64,000 nt of DNA from Phycisphaerae bacterium (GTDB taxonomy: Bacteria > Planctomycetota > Phycisphaerae > UBA1845 > UTPLA1), in assembly GCA_019636475.1 (NCBI GenBank), contig JAHBXN010000013.1, forward strand, positions 1-64,000. Direction: 5' to 3'. Shown one piece after another: positions 34,901 to 44,187 of the stretch. Under the pieces are notes generated by a model. It was not told the DNA's origin. It saw nothing but the letters and a program-made list of their open reading frames with translations, and did no database searches. The translations under genes were made by a program, and so were the position numbers. Every line of letters starts with the position of its first letter. Position 1 is the first letter of the stretch.

Positions 34901-37048
34901 ATCAACGGCTGCTGCGAGTCCGCCGCCGAGTGCGACGACGGAAACGCCTGCACGACTGACAGCTGCGTCGGCGGCCTCTGTCAGAATACGCCGATCAGTT
35001 GTGACGACGGCGATCCATGCACCGAGGATACCTGCAACCCGCTGACCGGCTGTGAGCACACGCCCACAAACTGCGACGACGGGAATCTCTGCACAATCGA
35101 CAGTTGCGACAGCGTCAACGGCTGCGAGCATGATCCGGTGACATGCCCGGTCGGCCAGGCCTGCAATCCAGCCAATGGACAATGCGAGGTCGCGCCTCAG
35201 ACAGTCACCTTCCGCGACGGCCTGGACGGATACGCCGCCACGGCTGATACGTTCATCCGGCAGACCAACGTGAACCAGAACAACGGCAGTACCCCCGATT
35301 TGCGATGGGACACCGAGGAATCCGGAGCGAATACGCCGCAGTACACACTGATTCGCTTCGACGACATTTTCGGAAACCAGATCGGCCAGATTCCGCCGGG
35401 CGCCGTGATTACGAGCGCCACGCTGGGATACACCGTCGGCGGTGACACAAACGCGATCGGCGATCCGGGCAATCTGCACGAATGTCTCGTCGCTTGGAAC
35501 GAAGCCACCGTTACCTACGCCAACTTCGGCGGCGACAGTGGCGTTCAGAGTGATGAGTATGCTCCATCCGTCGTCGCCGTGCTGACCGCGGCGACCACCT
35601 CCACTTTCTCCGTCAATGTGACGAGCAGTCTCTCGGCGTGGGCGGCGAATCCAGCCTCCAATCTTGGCTGGATCGTCGTGCCGACGGGCACCGACGGAGT
35701 GCAAGTCCGGTCAAGCGACTATGTCACGACGCCGACACAGCGCCCGACCCTCACCGTCACGTTCACACTGCCTTACGAGTGCTTGGACAACGGCGATTGC
35801 GACGACGGCCTGTTCTGCAACGGCGTGGAAACGTGCCTCAATAACGAGTGCGTCGACGGCACGAACCCGTGCCCGGGACAGGTGTGCGATGAGGACAACG
35901 ACACCTGCGTCGAGTGTCTCGTAAACGGCGATTGCGGCCCGGGCCAGGCCTGCAATCCGGTCACCCATGAATGCGAAACGATACCGCTCGCCCCGGCGGT
36001 TGAGGCCGAGGGTGCCAGATATCTGGCAGTGACTCCGGCTGCCGGCGCCGATGCAATTGCGCTTCGCGTGCATTCAAATGCGCTGGGATGCCTGCCGCTC
36101 TATGCGGATGCGGCCGGATATCTGGGTGAGTCGCCGGTCTATCAAACGCCCGCGGCGTGGGGCACGATCCACGTCGGCGATCGTGAGATCATGCCGGGTA
36201 TCTTGTATGAAGTCTATGCGGAGTCCGAGTCCGGGCTTTCGTCCACAACAGCCGGCTCCGCGACGACGCACGATTGGGGAAATGTCAATAACCAGAACGG
36301 CATTGACATCTACGACATCCTCTGCGTGCTCGATGGCTTCTCCGGCGATTTCAATGACTGCTCGCTCTACGCTGACGATCTCGCGGGTGAATTGGCCGAC
36401 GTACACACGCCCAATCGACTCATCGATCTGCTCGACATCGCCTCGGTGCTCGATGCCTATAGCGGTCTTCTCTATGCCGATCCCGATCCATGTGCGGGCG
36501 GCGGCGGCCGAGGCGGACCGTCGGGACCGCAGTCCGGTCAACTGGCCACGTTGTCGATGTCGCTCCGGTCGGGCGGTGTGCTGGAGGATGGCACGCGAAT
36601 CATCGATGTCTATGTCCAGGGGGCTGTCGATCTTCGCGGATATCAGCTCGGATTCGCCGTCTCCGGAGGGCAGTCCGGAAAGCTGAACGTCGTATCAATT
36701 GAAATGGATTCGACCCGGTCCGACTACGCCTTCGCCGGCTGGAGTGGATTCACGGCGATGGACATGTCACACCGTCGAATGGCAAATATCCTGCCAGGCG
36801 GTGGTGTCGAAGCCGTTGCACGACGCTATCTCGCCACGATTCGCGTTCGGCCGGGCCGACAGGCGTACGGTGTGTTCAACGTCACGCTGCTTCCCGGCGG
36901 CCGGACCTTCCTGATCGATTCCCAGACCCGATCGATTGAAGTCGGTGCGCTTCCCTCGTTCCCAATCAAGATCGCTCCCCCGTCGCCGACGCCCGTGGAT
37001 ACCGGCGGGATTAAGCCTTCGGGAATGGGTTCGGTCGAGCCGGGTTGA
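29000..37048 (+). CDS. Giant CotH-kinase surface protein with lamin-tail, beta-helix, DNRLRE, dockerin-like and cohesin-like domains
   Basis: An exported protein of 2682 residues; signal peptide ends at AFA (residue 25). Domain order: lamin-tail domain about 26-200, a Big_5-like segment, second lamin-tail about 300-430, a CBM/Ig-like segment about 467-570, and CotH kinase about 595-1000. The CotH region has ECLQYFAIHNILANKEGG, DYYLYFNPPG and the metal-binding FITWDTDSVL. A right-handed beta-helix-like stretch follows at about 1215-1594, then Cys-rich 'DCDDG.PCT.D.C' linkers alternating with two DNRLRE domains (about 1730-1915 and 2069-2257). A dockerin-like pair of loops lies near 2427-2497 and a cohesin-like beta-sandwich at about 2511-2654. 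CotH proteins are protein kinases that phosphorylate spore-coat or surface proteins. The stop is 33 bp from the TPR gene. Confidence 0.87.
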   Translation: MCSNRILGAVVSVISIAMTSVHAFADIRITEYMYQGPDGEFVELTNIGGSAVDMTGWSFDDNSNLPGSVSLSAFGSVAPGESVIITESSEAVFRAAWNLGAGVKIIGGSGGAAGLGRNDAINVWDGSNTLIDRLQYGDQDFPGSIRTQNPSGWVCAEGVGSNDPYRWFLSAVADAQGSFVSTGGAIGSPGTYTSVPCPNAPILDDRHPHPQSSVPSLPSVTVTFSASVTGVIAGNLTVNGSAATSVSGSGAGPYVFTGYAAPASGSVAISLASGAIVSTVGAIPFAGANWTVSVGISIVINELHYHPSDAAVGPAEDPERLQFVELLNNGASAVNLSGWSFSGVTYVFPAATSIAPGEYILVGADAAFLLSTIPTIPGGTQVFTLTSGNFSNSGENISLRDSSMNVIDSVTYADGGSWPSTPDGGGPSLELINPSMPNQFAGAWRASVGMNGTPGQQNSRYVAQPAPIIDSPSHSPSIPAPNTPVTVRVQVIDDGIVPPAVTLNYRQDAASPGAYSTVSMLDDGLHGDGEADDTIYGAILPGLANNAQYDFFITASDGNSLSTHPLNHPSANPLCSSIGCDTDVIPDCVVCQTLLCKFSGETLPTDAPVYHILVRLADKAVQEALVCNTSSTAFDPCKKEFDATFIDQNGNVFYNATERYRGQSSITLFPKSYRVDFPSNNRLQSVLGFPVRKLVLNGNQPTRQKLGFDIFRNAGAPASKSEFVRLRYTGINYDTTSIGSNGFNGLYACIEQPDSDFLDSQNNLVVPNRGTTSDGNLYRGENTANFDWRGSDPAPYRVNMWGRNGYSKENNETEDVWTDLIPLLDAMNNSPAANYAANVAALLNEDECLQYFAIHNILANKEGGIYRDTGDDYYLYFNPPGHPDGYDARFITWDTDSVLIDSNTETIWRTGNQNNTIATIRNFIRHNAFAPIFVKEISDRINTGSLSIANFNALIDSYPDGAFFTSGGSASQPRTRQQFKDWYAARVAFINNEIIDNLTLTGVPSSPYTNANPILNLSGQLNQAGTHNITVNGVQADFSVFAGTWSYAYTLYPGINKITVRSFDRAGAEMQSITSTVLYEPPFANPGLRLTMPTRMVDSKTLTIRADILDALGGINWTNCNQLGTVSATRLSDGSNVPTSITVFETLNAGAGGGTPPADSIRFYNGVGSVSITLDQGAATPPGDILVTVTVGAMSASRIVEVLDGDEPGLFRNLSGALSGADLTWGPGDGVIHLTGDVTVNGGNTLTILPGTLIMVDSGPVNNGVAINATGGGRISAPGTRSEPVFFFPTAGPAAMVLPQNAQNNDPSWRGIYLQDNGSSTFAFTMLTGAGNAIVSSHPRPPIIRTLNSHNLTMTDCVFADCPGMVTSALSGASGTYVFQRCLFSRVGIGGEWLGTGVSLTIEDTWFTRIGRAPEPNGVDGDILHLDRPGNSYNIRRCIMTDCGDDAIDHSTGAQPVIQSCIIYDLRDKVVSLDGSAGGTITMTNCLMFSAPGGVRCAGEAAILTNCTLGTNTNVNGQACAGSSIQKCILWTNSADTCCGAVDYTIVGNPGHLGCGVGNLSTNPLFVNTSCNYNLQAGSPALTAGPGGSRIGWLGFPFPTGGCAENTDCDDGDVCTTDVCNSGVCENTPIPGCCHFSGDCDDGNPCTIDACDANSCSFTPTDCSDNDACTVDSCDSGTGCQHVAVNCDDNNPCTVDTCDPQLGCVHTPVPCPQGQSCNPVSGQCEAAPVTLTFRQDVNSYAGTQDTFLQEATPTVVNGALDRWEWDASDPGTTNQRNVGLIRFDNIFGPGAAQIPPGASIQSATLTVVVVDASAGSAGSVHESLADWAEASANWNNFGGEPGVQGDETGSLVASAPTALGSANINVTSSLQAWISNPSANYGWLFIPNATDGVEVHSSEAAVITNRPLLSVTYTLPSCDDPGDCDDGDPCTDDACVNNLCENTPIDCDDNDDCTADTCEGGNCVHTPINGCCESAAECDDGNACTTDSCVGGLCQNTPISCDDGDPCTEDTCNPLTGCEHTPTNCDDGNLCTIDSCDSVNGCEHDPVTCPVGQACNPANGQCEVAPQTVTFRDGLDGYAATADTFIRQTNVNQNNGSTPDLRWDTEESGANTPQYTLIRFDDIFGNQIGQIPPGAVITSATLGYTVGGDTNAIGDPGNLHECLVAWNEATVTYANFGGDSGVQSDEYAPSVVAVLTAATTSTFSVNVTSSLSAWAANPASNLGWIVVPTGTDGVQVRSSDYVTTPTQRPTLTVTFTLPYECLDNGDCDDGLFCNGVETCLNNECVDGTNPCPGQVCDEDNDTCVECLVNGDCGPGQACNPVTHECETIPLAPAVEAEGARYLAVTPAAGADAIALRVHSNALGCLPLYADAAGYLGESPVYQTPAAWGTIHVGDREIMPGILYEVYAESESGLSSTTAGSATTHDWGNVNNQNGIDIYDILCVLDGFSGDFNDCSLYADDLAGELADVHTPNRLIDLLDIASVLDAYSGLLYADPDPCAGGGGRGGPSGPQSGQLATLSMSLRSGGVLEDGTRIIDVYVQGAVDLRGYQLGFAVSGGQSGKLNVVSIEMDSTRSDYAFAGWSGFTAMDMSHRRMANILPGGGVEAVARRYLATIRVRPGRQAYGVFNVTLLPGGRTFLIDSQTRSIEVGALPSFPIKIAPPSPTPVDTGGIKPSGMGSVEPG

Positions 37049-37081
37049 TTCAGTATCGTCCGGGACAGTGAGCAATAGGTA

Positions 37082-38089
37082 ATGATGATGCGGATTTTTG
37101 AATCAAAGGCTCAGGCAACCTTCGTCGGCGCAGCGATGATTGCGCTTGCGGCGGCAGCCCGGCCGATTCATGCCCATCCCGGAGCCCATCATGACATCGA
37201 GCGAGTCACAAAGCTCCTCGAGGCTCAGCCGGACGACGTCGAACGCCTGATCGAGCGGGCACATTTCTACCGATTGGATTATCAGCCGCAGGCCGCGCTC
37301 GCTGACTTGGCGCACGCCCGGAAACTGGCGCCCGATCGGCCGGACATACCTTTCCATGTTGGCATGGTGTACCTGGATCTGGCTCGCCACGCGGATGCGG
37401 ATGCGGAGTTCTCAATAGCGATCAAGTCGGGATTGACGACCAGTCGCGCCCATGCCGCAAGGGCTCGCGCCCGAACGGCCATGAAGGACTTCGAACTGGC
37501 CTTGGCGGACTATGCGCGAGCCATCGAAATCGAGCCTTCGCTCGAGCTTTACGCGGAACGCGGCGCTCTGCATGTGCAACTCAATCGACTGGACGACGCG
37601 GCGGCCGGCTACCAGGAAGCGATTAAGCGGCTGGGGAACGCGCCGATTCTGTCGCAGACTCTCATCGACGTCGAGATCCGGCGAGGTCGATATGACGCGG
37701 CGCTGACCTTGATCGACGAAGAGTGCAATCGCGCGGCCCTCAAAGCCGATTGGCTGCTGCTGCGCGCGGATGTGCTCGATCGAGTCGGCCGAATCAAGGA
37801 GGCCGCCGATGCACGCGCGACGGCGCTGGCCGAAGTGAACCGGGTTCTTGCCCGTCGTCAGATAGGCGTGCATCTGGTTACACGCGGCCGAATCCTGTTG
37901 GCGATGGGCCGGCTGGCCGAGGCCCGGTGCGATGTCGAACTTGCGCTGAAGAAGTCACCGAATTATTCGGCGGCTCAGATCCTGCTGGACAAGCTGGTTC
38001 AAACCGAGAAGGCCCGATCATCCTCGCCGGCAAAGTCGGTGGATGGGCCTGCGAAACATGGGAAAGAAGATGAAAATGCGAATCGATAA
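37082..38089 (+). CDS. Exported TPR-repeat protein
   Basis: A 335-residue protein with an N-terminal signal peptide (MIALAAAARPIHA, cleavage near residue 32 at IHA-HP). Residues about 38-320 form tandem tetratricopeptide repeats, for example RAHFYRLDYQPQAALADLAHARKLAPDRP and ARARTAMKDFELALADYARAIEIEPSL. TPR superhelices bind protein partners. Three consecutive ATG codons (37082, 37085, 37088) can start translation. The end overlaps the start of the phosphatase gene by about 20 bp, showing translational coupling, and the CotH gene ends 33 bp upstream. It probably serves as a periplasmic adaptor or assembly factor for the two giant proteins around it; that role is inferred from gene order alone. 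Confidence 0.85.
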   Translation: MMMRIFESKAQATFVGAAMIALAAAARPIHAHPGAHHDIERVTKLLEAQPDDVERLIERAHFYRLDYQPQAALADLAHARKLAPDRPDIPFHVGMVYLDLARHADADAEFSIAIKSGLTTSRAHAARARARTAMKDFELALADYARAIEIEPSLELYAERGALHVQLNRLDDAAAGYQEAIKRLGNAPILSQTLIDVEIRRGRYDAALTLIDEECNRAALKADWLLLRADVLDRVGRIKEAADARATALAEVNRVLARRQIGVHLVTRGRILLAMGRLAEARCDVELALKKSPNYSAAQILLDKLVQTEKARSSSPAKSVDGPAKHGKEDENANR

Positions 38090-41000
38090 TCTGATTCGAA
38101 CCGGAGGCGCTTTTGCCTTTTTGCTCGCCGCTGCCGTTCAGGCTTCTGCGGACACAGTGACATTCCGGGAGGGTGTTAATCTCACCGGCAGCGCGACGGT
38201 CTACAACGGAACGTCCGACACATACCTCCAGCAGAACCCCGCTTCGGTGAATACGAACAACGGCGCTGCCGCCGACTGGGGTTGGGATGGCGATGATCCA
38301 TCGGGAACCGGCTACGACATCTACGGCCTGATTCGGTTCGACGACATATTCGGCAACGCGACAGGGCAGATTCCTCCAGGCCAGGAGATCACCGAGGCCA
38401 CACTCTACCTGACGGTTTGGGACACCGGCGATGTCGGTTCCGTGCGGGAAGCCCTGATGCCGTGGACCGAGAGCTCGACTTTCGCGTCCTTTTGCGGCGC
38501 ATCATGTGATGACGGCATCGAGTGGGGGCCGCAGGTCGCAACGGCCACTGCAACATCGGCAACTGAAATCGCAATCAACGTCACAGCCAGCGTGGCGGCA
38601 TGGCAGGCGGGTGGTACGAATAATGGCTGGATTATTGTGCCCACCGGCAACGGCGGCGTCGATGTGCGATCGAGCGAATATGCGACGGTGTCGCAACGAC
38701 CGCGCCTCGTGGTTCGATACGGTGAAGGCGGACCGACTATCGGCACACTGATTCGCCAGCCATACCTCCAGTTGGGCACGCCGACCAGTATGACGATCTG
38801 CTGGCGCTCTGATGTTCCGACGAATAGCCGCGTCAACTACGGCACCGTCCAGGGATCACTGACCAGCACGGCGGACGATCTGACGATCACGTCCGATCAC
38901 GCAATTACGGTATCGAGTCTCACGCCGAATACGAAGTATTTCTACTCCGTTGGGTCGACGACCGGCGTGCAGGGTGGTGGCACCGCCGAACACTATTTTG
39001 TCACCTCCCCCGCGGGCGGGAGTTCGCAGCCTTTCCGAATCTGGGTTGTCGGCGACGGCGGAAATGGATCGTCGACGCAGGTCAGCGTAATGAACGCCAT
39101 GCTGACGGCCGCCGGAGTGAATCGTCCGAATTTTGCGGTCCATGTCGGTGATATCGCCTACACGAGCGGAACGGACGAGGAATTCACGAACAACCACTTT
39201 GCACCCTATTCGCCTGTCTTGCGCAACACCGTTCTCTGGCCGACGCTGGGCAATCATGAGGGCGCTTCGACAACTTCCGGCGGCTGCTGGCCGCTCCCGT
39301 GTTCTCCAGGTCCAACGGTGGGTCCCTACTACAGCGCCATGGTTCTTCCGACCAATGGCCAGGCGGGCGGTGTGCCGTCCGGCACGGAGGCGTATTACTC
39401 ATTTGATTACGCAAATGTGCATTTCATCTGCCTGAATTCATACGAAGTCAGCAGATCTCCTGCCGGCCCCATGGCCCAGTGGTTGCAGGCGGATCTGGCC
39501 GACACCACGAAGGAGTGGGTCGTCGCCTTCTGGCATCATCCGCCATATTCAAAGGGATCACACAACTCCGATACAGAGTCCGAACTCGTGGAGATGCGTC
39601 AGAACATCGTTCCGATTCTGGAAGCGGGCGGTGTCGACCTGGTCCTGTGCGGCCATTCGCACGCCTATGAGCGATCTTATTTGATCGACGGGTTCTATTC
39701 GACTCCGACCACTGTGCCGGGTGATGGCGAGATTCTCGACAACGGCGATGGCCGCCTCAGCGGCGACGGGGCATACCAGAAGCCGCCCGGAATCAGCGCG
39801 CGCGAAGGCGCGGTCTATGTCGTCGCGGGACACGGTGGGCAGAGCACGGGGGGATCGCTAAACCATCCTGTCATGTTCCATTCGGAGGCATCCTTTGGTT
39901 CCTGCCTTGTCGATGTGAACGGCAATGAACTTACTCTAAGAAACATCCGCATCGACGGACAAATCACTGACAACTTCACGATCATCAAAGGCGATCTGCC
40001 GCCACGCGTTGCGTCCGAATCTCCGCCAAAGGAGGCCGTCGTCAGTGCGCTGTCGAGTATTTCCGTGACTTTTGATCGCGCCGTGACCGGCGTGGATGCG
40101 GCCGATCTGACGGTCAATGGCTCACCCGCGTCCTCGCTTACGGTCAACAGCCCTTCGGAGTATGTGTTTGCCGGTTTCGCCGCGCCCGGCAACGGGGCGG
40201 TCGCCGTTGTCATCGCCCCGGGCGGAATTCTCGATGCCGGCAATCCGGCACTTGCATTCAACGGTGCGATGTGGGGCTACCACATTGACAATCAGCCGCC
40301 GGTTGTCGCATCGCGAACGCCCGCAGCAGGGGCGACCGTGGCTGTCCTGCCCAGCATCACGGTGCACTTCAGCAAGCCCGTAACCGGGGTGACGGCCGAC
40401 GACCTGCGGGTCAATGGGTCACCCGCGACCTCGCTCGTGGGCGTGCAGAACACGGCCGGTCCATTCATCTTCAGCGGCTATGCCGTTCCTCCCGCGGGGC
40501 CGGTGAACGTGGAACTCCTTGCCGATTCGATCGTGGACGACATTTCGCAGCAGTTCGCCGGCGCAAACTGGTCTTACACGCTGAAGCAGGGCCTTGTTAT
40601 CAACGAGTTTCTCGCGTCCAACAATACGGTCAATGCCGATCCGAACGGCGAATTCGAGGACTGGATCGAGATCTACAATCCCGGCACGACGACGGTCGAC
40701 ATGTCGGGCATGTACCTCTCCGATAATCTTGGATTTCCGTCGCAGTATAAAATCCCCGATGGCGTGACCATCGGTCCCGGCGCCTATCTCGTTTTCTGGT
40801 GCGACTCGACGCCTTCGCAGGGACCGCTGCATACCAACTTCAACATCAGCAGGACCGGCGAGGAACTTGGACTCTTCGATACGGCCGCCAATGGCTTCGC
40901 GTTTATTGACGGCTTCGCGTTCGGTGTTCAGACAACGGACATCAGTTCCGGTCGTTATCCGAATGGATTCGGCGATATCGTTGTTCTGGCGTCGCCATCG

Positions 41001-44000
41001 CCCGGCGCGTCGAACGGCGGCGAGCCAGCGACGATTGATCCGCTTCCGATTCTCGTCGGCGAAACCTGGAAATATTTCAAGGGCACGGCTGAACCAAGTC
41101 CGGGAAATCTCGCAGCGTGGCGACAGATCGCATTCGATGATTCGAGCTGGTCTGTCGGACCGACCGGCATTGGCTACACAGATTGTTCACCGGCGACCGT
41201 GCTCAACGACATGATCAATACCTACGCCAGTGTCTATCTGCGCAAAGCCTTTACCGTCGCAAGCCCGCAGCAAGTCACGTCCTTGACACTGACGATGGAC
41301 TATGACGACGGATTTGTTGCGTACCTGAATGGCGTGGAGGTCGCACGGCAGCATGTAACGGGATCGCCTCCAGCATACAATACGCTCGCCTCACCGCCGG
41401 GCGGAAATCACGAGTGCGGCACGGCTGAGGTTTTCGATATCAGCGCGTTCATCCCGGCTCTGGTTTCTGGAACAAACGTTCTTGCGATTCAGGGCCACAA
41501 TGCGACCCTCGCAAGCTCGGATTTTGTGCTGATTCCGACGCTCTCCAGCACCGAACTGCAGTGTTCCCAGCCATCGGAATGCGATGATGGCAACCCTTGC
41601 ACGATCGATTCATGCAATAACGGCGTTTGCGTCAACACGCCGGAGATCTGCCCGCCGGGGCAGGCCTGCAATCCGTCCAACGGCCAATGCGAGACGGCGC
41701 CGCAGACTCTCACCTTCCGCGACGGTCTGAGCGGCTACTCCTCGACGGCCGACACGTTTATTCGCCAGACGAATGTAAACCAGAACAACGGTTCAACGCA
41801 GGACCTGAGGTGGGACACCGAAGAGTCCGGCGCCAATACGCCGCAATACGCCCTGATCCGTTTCGACGACATTTTCGGCGGCGGCCCCGGTCAGATCCCG
41901 CCCGGAGCGACTGTTACGAACGCGACGCTGACCTACACCGTCGGCGGCGATACCAATGCGCCGGGCAATCCGGCCGGTCTGCATGAGTGCCTCGTCTCGT
42001 GGAATGAATCGACGGTGACGTACGCCAACTTCGGCGGTGACAGCGGCGTACAGAGTGACGAGTACGCGGCACCGACTGTTGCTACGTTGACGGCTCCTTC
42101 GGCGGCGACATTCACGGTGAATGTGACGAGCAGCCTCGCTGCGTGGAGTGCCAATCCCTCCGCCAATCTCGGATGGATTGCCGTCCCGTCCGGCACCGAT
42201 GGCGTACAGGTGCGGTCAAGCGACTATACGACGACACCGAGCCAGCGGCCGACTCTCGAAGTGACCTTCATGGTCGCGACGAATTGCGACGACGATCTGG
42301 ACTGCGAAGACGGCGATCCGTGCACCGTGGATGAATGTGTCGGTAGCGTATGTGTCAATACTCCGATTCCGGGTTGCTGCGACGAAGTCGCCGACTGCGA
42401 CGACGGCAACGCATGCACCATCGATGCCTGCGAAGCCGGCGCCTGCGTGCACACGCCGGTTTCCTGCGGTTCTGGTCTGGTTTGCAACCCGCAGAACGGT
42501 CTGTGCGAACCGCCCGCACCCATCGTGGTGACGTTCCAGCAGGGCGTCGGCGGCTATGTGTTGTCGCGGGATACGTTCCTGAATGCGAACGCCGTCACGA
42601 CAAGCAATGCGACGGTCACGCCGCTCATCATCGATGGCGGACCACCGGCAACGGATGAACGACATGCACTGCTGCGATTTGACGGGATTTTCGGCAACGG
42701 AGTCGGACAGGTGCCGCCGGGCGCGACGATTGAGTCCGCCACGTTGACGATCAATGTGACCAATGAGAGCACGACGGGTGCGAGCCTGCATCGGATGATC
42801 GGAACGTGGGAGGACTCGGCGACGTGGAGTTCCATGATTGGCGGCGTACAGGCGGACGGCATCGAGGCTGAAATCGTCGCCGACGTCAGCGGCGCCAGCG
42901 GCCTGGGAACGTATATGCTCGATGTCACCGCCAGTATCGAGGCATGGTCGGCCGGCGCGATCAACCGAGGCTGGGCATTTCTGCCCCTGGGCACGGATTC
43001 CTGGCAGTTCAGTTCAGCGGAGGCGACGACCGTGGGTCAGCGGCCGCTGCTGACCATCACCTATTCAGAAACGCCGGTCTCCGTCTGCGGCAATGGCACG
43101 CTTGAACCGGGGGAAGATTGCGACGACGGCGCTGGTAATTCCGATACCGATCCGGACGCGTGCCGCACCGATTGCACATCGCCCATGTGCGGCGATGGGG
43201 TCGTCGACTCCGGTGAAGCATGCGATGATGGTAATCTCGTCTCGCAGGACGGTTGCGAGCCCGACTGCACCCTCTCCCCGACTTTGACTATTCACCTGAG
43301 CATCGACGGTTTGATCGGCGATGGCGGTGGCGCGCCGTATGGCGTGACCGCGGCGCATCCGGACGGAAGTCAGCTTGATCGTTCAATCGAGCTCGTGCTT
43401 TCGCGCTGCACGCCACCAGCCGACGTTCGCAATGTTACGGTCACTTTCAGTCCGTCGGGACCAAATGGTGTGGGATCGGCCGTCCTGACGGGTCTCGGCA
43501 TCGACGAATCCATCGCATGGGTCAGCGCCCGCGAGGGTCACACACTTCGCACCCTGCGGGCCGTCACGTGGGTCAATGGCGAAGCCGTGGTCGAAATGCC
43601 GTTGCGCTCCGGTGACTTCCAGACCTCCGTCGCGCAGCAGGACGGCATCGTTGATATCGTCGATTTCTCAATTCTGTCAGCCCGATGGAATCAGTCGATC
43701 GACGCGTCGTCTGCGCTTGGCGCAGACGCCACGGGTGACGGCGACCAGTCAACGGCCGATTTCCAGGCCATTCAGGTCAATTTCTTCGCGACCAGCGATG
43801 CGCCGGACGGCTGTGGAAACGGCATCATCGATGACAGTCCCTTGCCTGACGAGCCGGTCGGACGGCCTTCGGACCGGCCGATCAAGGGCGAGTTCGGCGT
43901 GAATGCGGATGTCATCAATGCGGCATCCGGACTCGGAGTGAAGTCAGCCCGTCGCAGCATCAGCGTTGCGGAATTGAGCCTCCGAATCGGCAATGCGTCG

Positions 44001-44144
44001 AAGGCCGATCTGAATGGTGACGGCGTGGTGGATGTGAAAGACGTTCGTGCATTCGCGAACCGGCACCGTCTGCCGCTTTCGCAGAGGGTCATCGAAGAGC
44101 TGGAAGCAAGAACAAATGCATCTGACGGCGCGTTGAGGCCGTGA
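38070..44144 (+). CDS. Giant purple-acid-phosphatase-like surface protein with DNRLRE, lamin-tail and dockerin modules
   Basis: An exported protein of about 2024 residues; ASA-DT cleavage near residue 27. The start may be 38070 or the ATG 6 bp later, both following GGGAAAG. Order: DNRLRE about 28-220, FN3-like N-domain about 223-320, metallophosphatase about 323-640, two Big_5-like domains, lamin-tail about 842-989, a galactose-binding-like domain about 994-1164, Cys-rich linker, DNRLRE about 1211-1402, linker, DNRLRE about 1486-1668, Myxococcus-type Cys repeats (GNGTLEPGEDCDDG), then the shared C-terminal module from about 1739. All five phosphatase metal motifs are visible: VVGDGG, VGDIAY, LGNHE, FWHHPPY and CGHSHAYER. 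It should hydrolyse phosphomonoesters outside the cytoplasm. Gene overlap with the TPR protein implies joint function. Confidence 0.88.
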   Translation: MKMRIDNLIRTGGAFAFLLAAAVQASADTVTFREGVNLTGSATVYNGTSDTYLQQNPASVNTNNGAAADWGWDGDDPSGTGYDIYGLIRFDDIFGNATGQIPPGQEITEATLYLTVWDTGDVGSVREALMPWTESSTFASFCGASCDDGIEWGPQVATATATSATEIAINVTASVAAWQAGGTNNGWIIVPTGNGGVDVRSSEYATVSQRPRLVVRYGEGGPTIGTLIRQPYLQLGTPTSMTICWRSDVPTNSRVNYGTVQGSLTSTADDLTITSDHAITVSSLTPNTKYFYSVGSTTGVQGGGTAEHYFVTSPAGGSSQPFRIWVVGDGGNGSSTQVSVMNAMLTAAGVNRPNFAVHVGDIAYTSGTDEEFTNNHFAPYSPVLRNTVLWPTLGNHEGASTTSGGCWPLPCSPGPTVGPYYSAMVLPTNGQAGGVPSGTEAYYSFDYANVHFICLNSYEVSRSPAGPMAQWLQADLADTTKEWVVAFWHHPPYSKGSHNSDTESELVEMRQNIVPILEAGGVDLVLCGHSHAYERSYLIDGFYSTPTTVPGDGEILDNGDGRLSGDGAYQKPPGISAREGAVYVVAGHGGQSTGGSLNHPVMFHSEASFGSCLVDVNGNELTLRNIRIDGQITDNFTIIKGDLPPRVASESPPKEAVVSALSSISVTFDRAVTGVDAADLTVNGSPASSLTVNSPSEYVFAGFAAPGNGAVAVVIAPGGILDAGNPALAFNGAMWGYHIDNQPPVVASRTPAAGATVAVLPSITVHFSKPVTGVTADDLRVNGSPATSLVGVQNTAGPFIFSGYAVPPAGPVNVELLADSIVDDISQQFAGANWSYTLKQGLVINEFLASNNTVNADPNGEFEDWIEIYNPGTTTVDMSGMYLSDNLGFPSQYKIPDGVTIGPGAYLVFWCDSTPSQGPLHTNFNISRTGEELGLFDTAANGFAFIDGFAFGVQTTDISSGRYPNGFGDIVVLASPSPGASNGGEPATIDPLPILVGETWKYFKGTAEPSPGNLAAWRQIAFDDSSWSVGPTGIGYTDCSPATVLNDMINTYASVYLRKAFTVASPQQVTSLTLTMDYDDGFVAYLNGVEVARQHVTGSPPAYNTLASPPGGNHECGTAEVFDISAFIPALVSGTNVLAIQGHNATLASSDFVLIPTLSSTELQCSQPSECDDGNPCTIDSCNNGVCVNTPEICPPGQACNPSNGQCETAPQTLTFRDGLSGYSSTADTFIRQTNVNQNNGSTQDLRWDTEESGANTPQYALIRFDDIFGGGPGQIPPGATVTNATLTYTVGGDTNAPGNPAGLHECLVSWNESTVTYANFGGDSGVQSDEYAAPTVATLTAPSAATFTVNVTSSLAAWSANPSANLGWIAVPSGTDGVQVRSSDYTTTPSQRPTLEVTFMVATNCDDDLDCEDGDPCTVDECVGSVCVNTPIPGCCDEVADCDDGNACTIDACEAGACVHTPVSCGSGLVCNPQNGLCEPPAPIVVTFQQGVGGYVLSRDTFLNANAVTTSNATVTPLIIDGGPPATDERHALLRFDGIFGNGVGQVPPGATIESATLTINVTNESTTGASLHRMIGTWEDSATWSSMIGGVQADGIEAEIVADVSGASGLGTYMLDVTASIEAWSAGAINRGWAFLPLGTDSWQFSSAEATTVGQRPLLTITYSETPVSVCGNGTLEPGEDCDDGAGNSDTDPDACRTDCTSPMCGDGVVDSGEACDDGNLVSQDGCEPDCTLSPTLTIHLSIDGLIGDGGGAPYGVTAAHPDGSQLDRSIELVLSRCTPPADVRNVTVTFSPSGPNGVGSAVLTGLGIDESIAWVSAREGHTLRTLRAVTWVNGEAVVEMPLRSGDFQTSVAQQDGIVDIVDFSILSARWNQSIDASSALGADATGDGDQSTADFQAIQVNFFATSDAPDGCGNGIIDDSPLPDEPVGRPSDRPIKGEFGVNADVINAASGLGVKSARRSISVAELSLRIGNASKADLNGDGVVDVKDVRAFANRHRLPLSQRVIEELEARTNASDGALRP

Positions 44145-44187
44145 GACCTCGGGGTGGGAATAGGTTGGAGTATGGCGTGAATTGATG

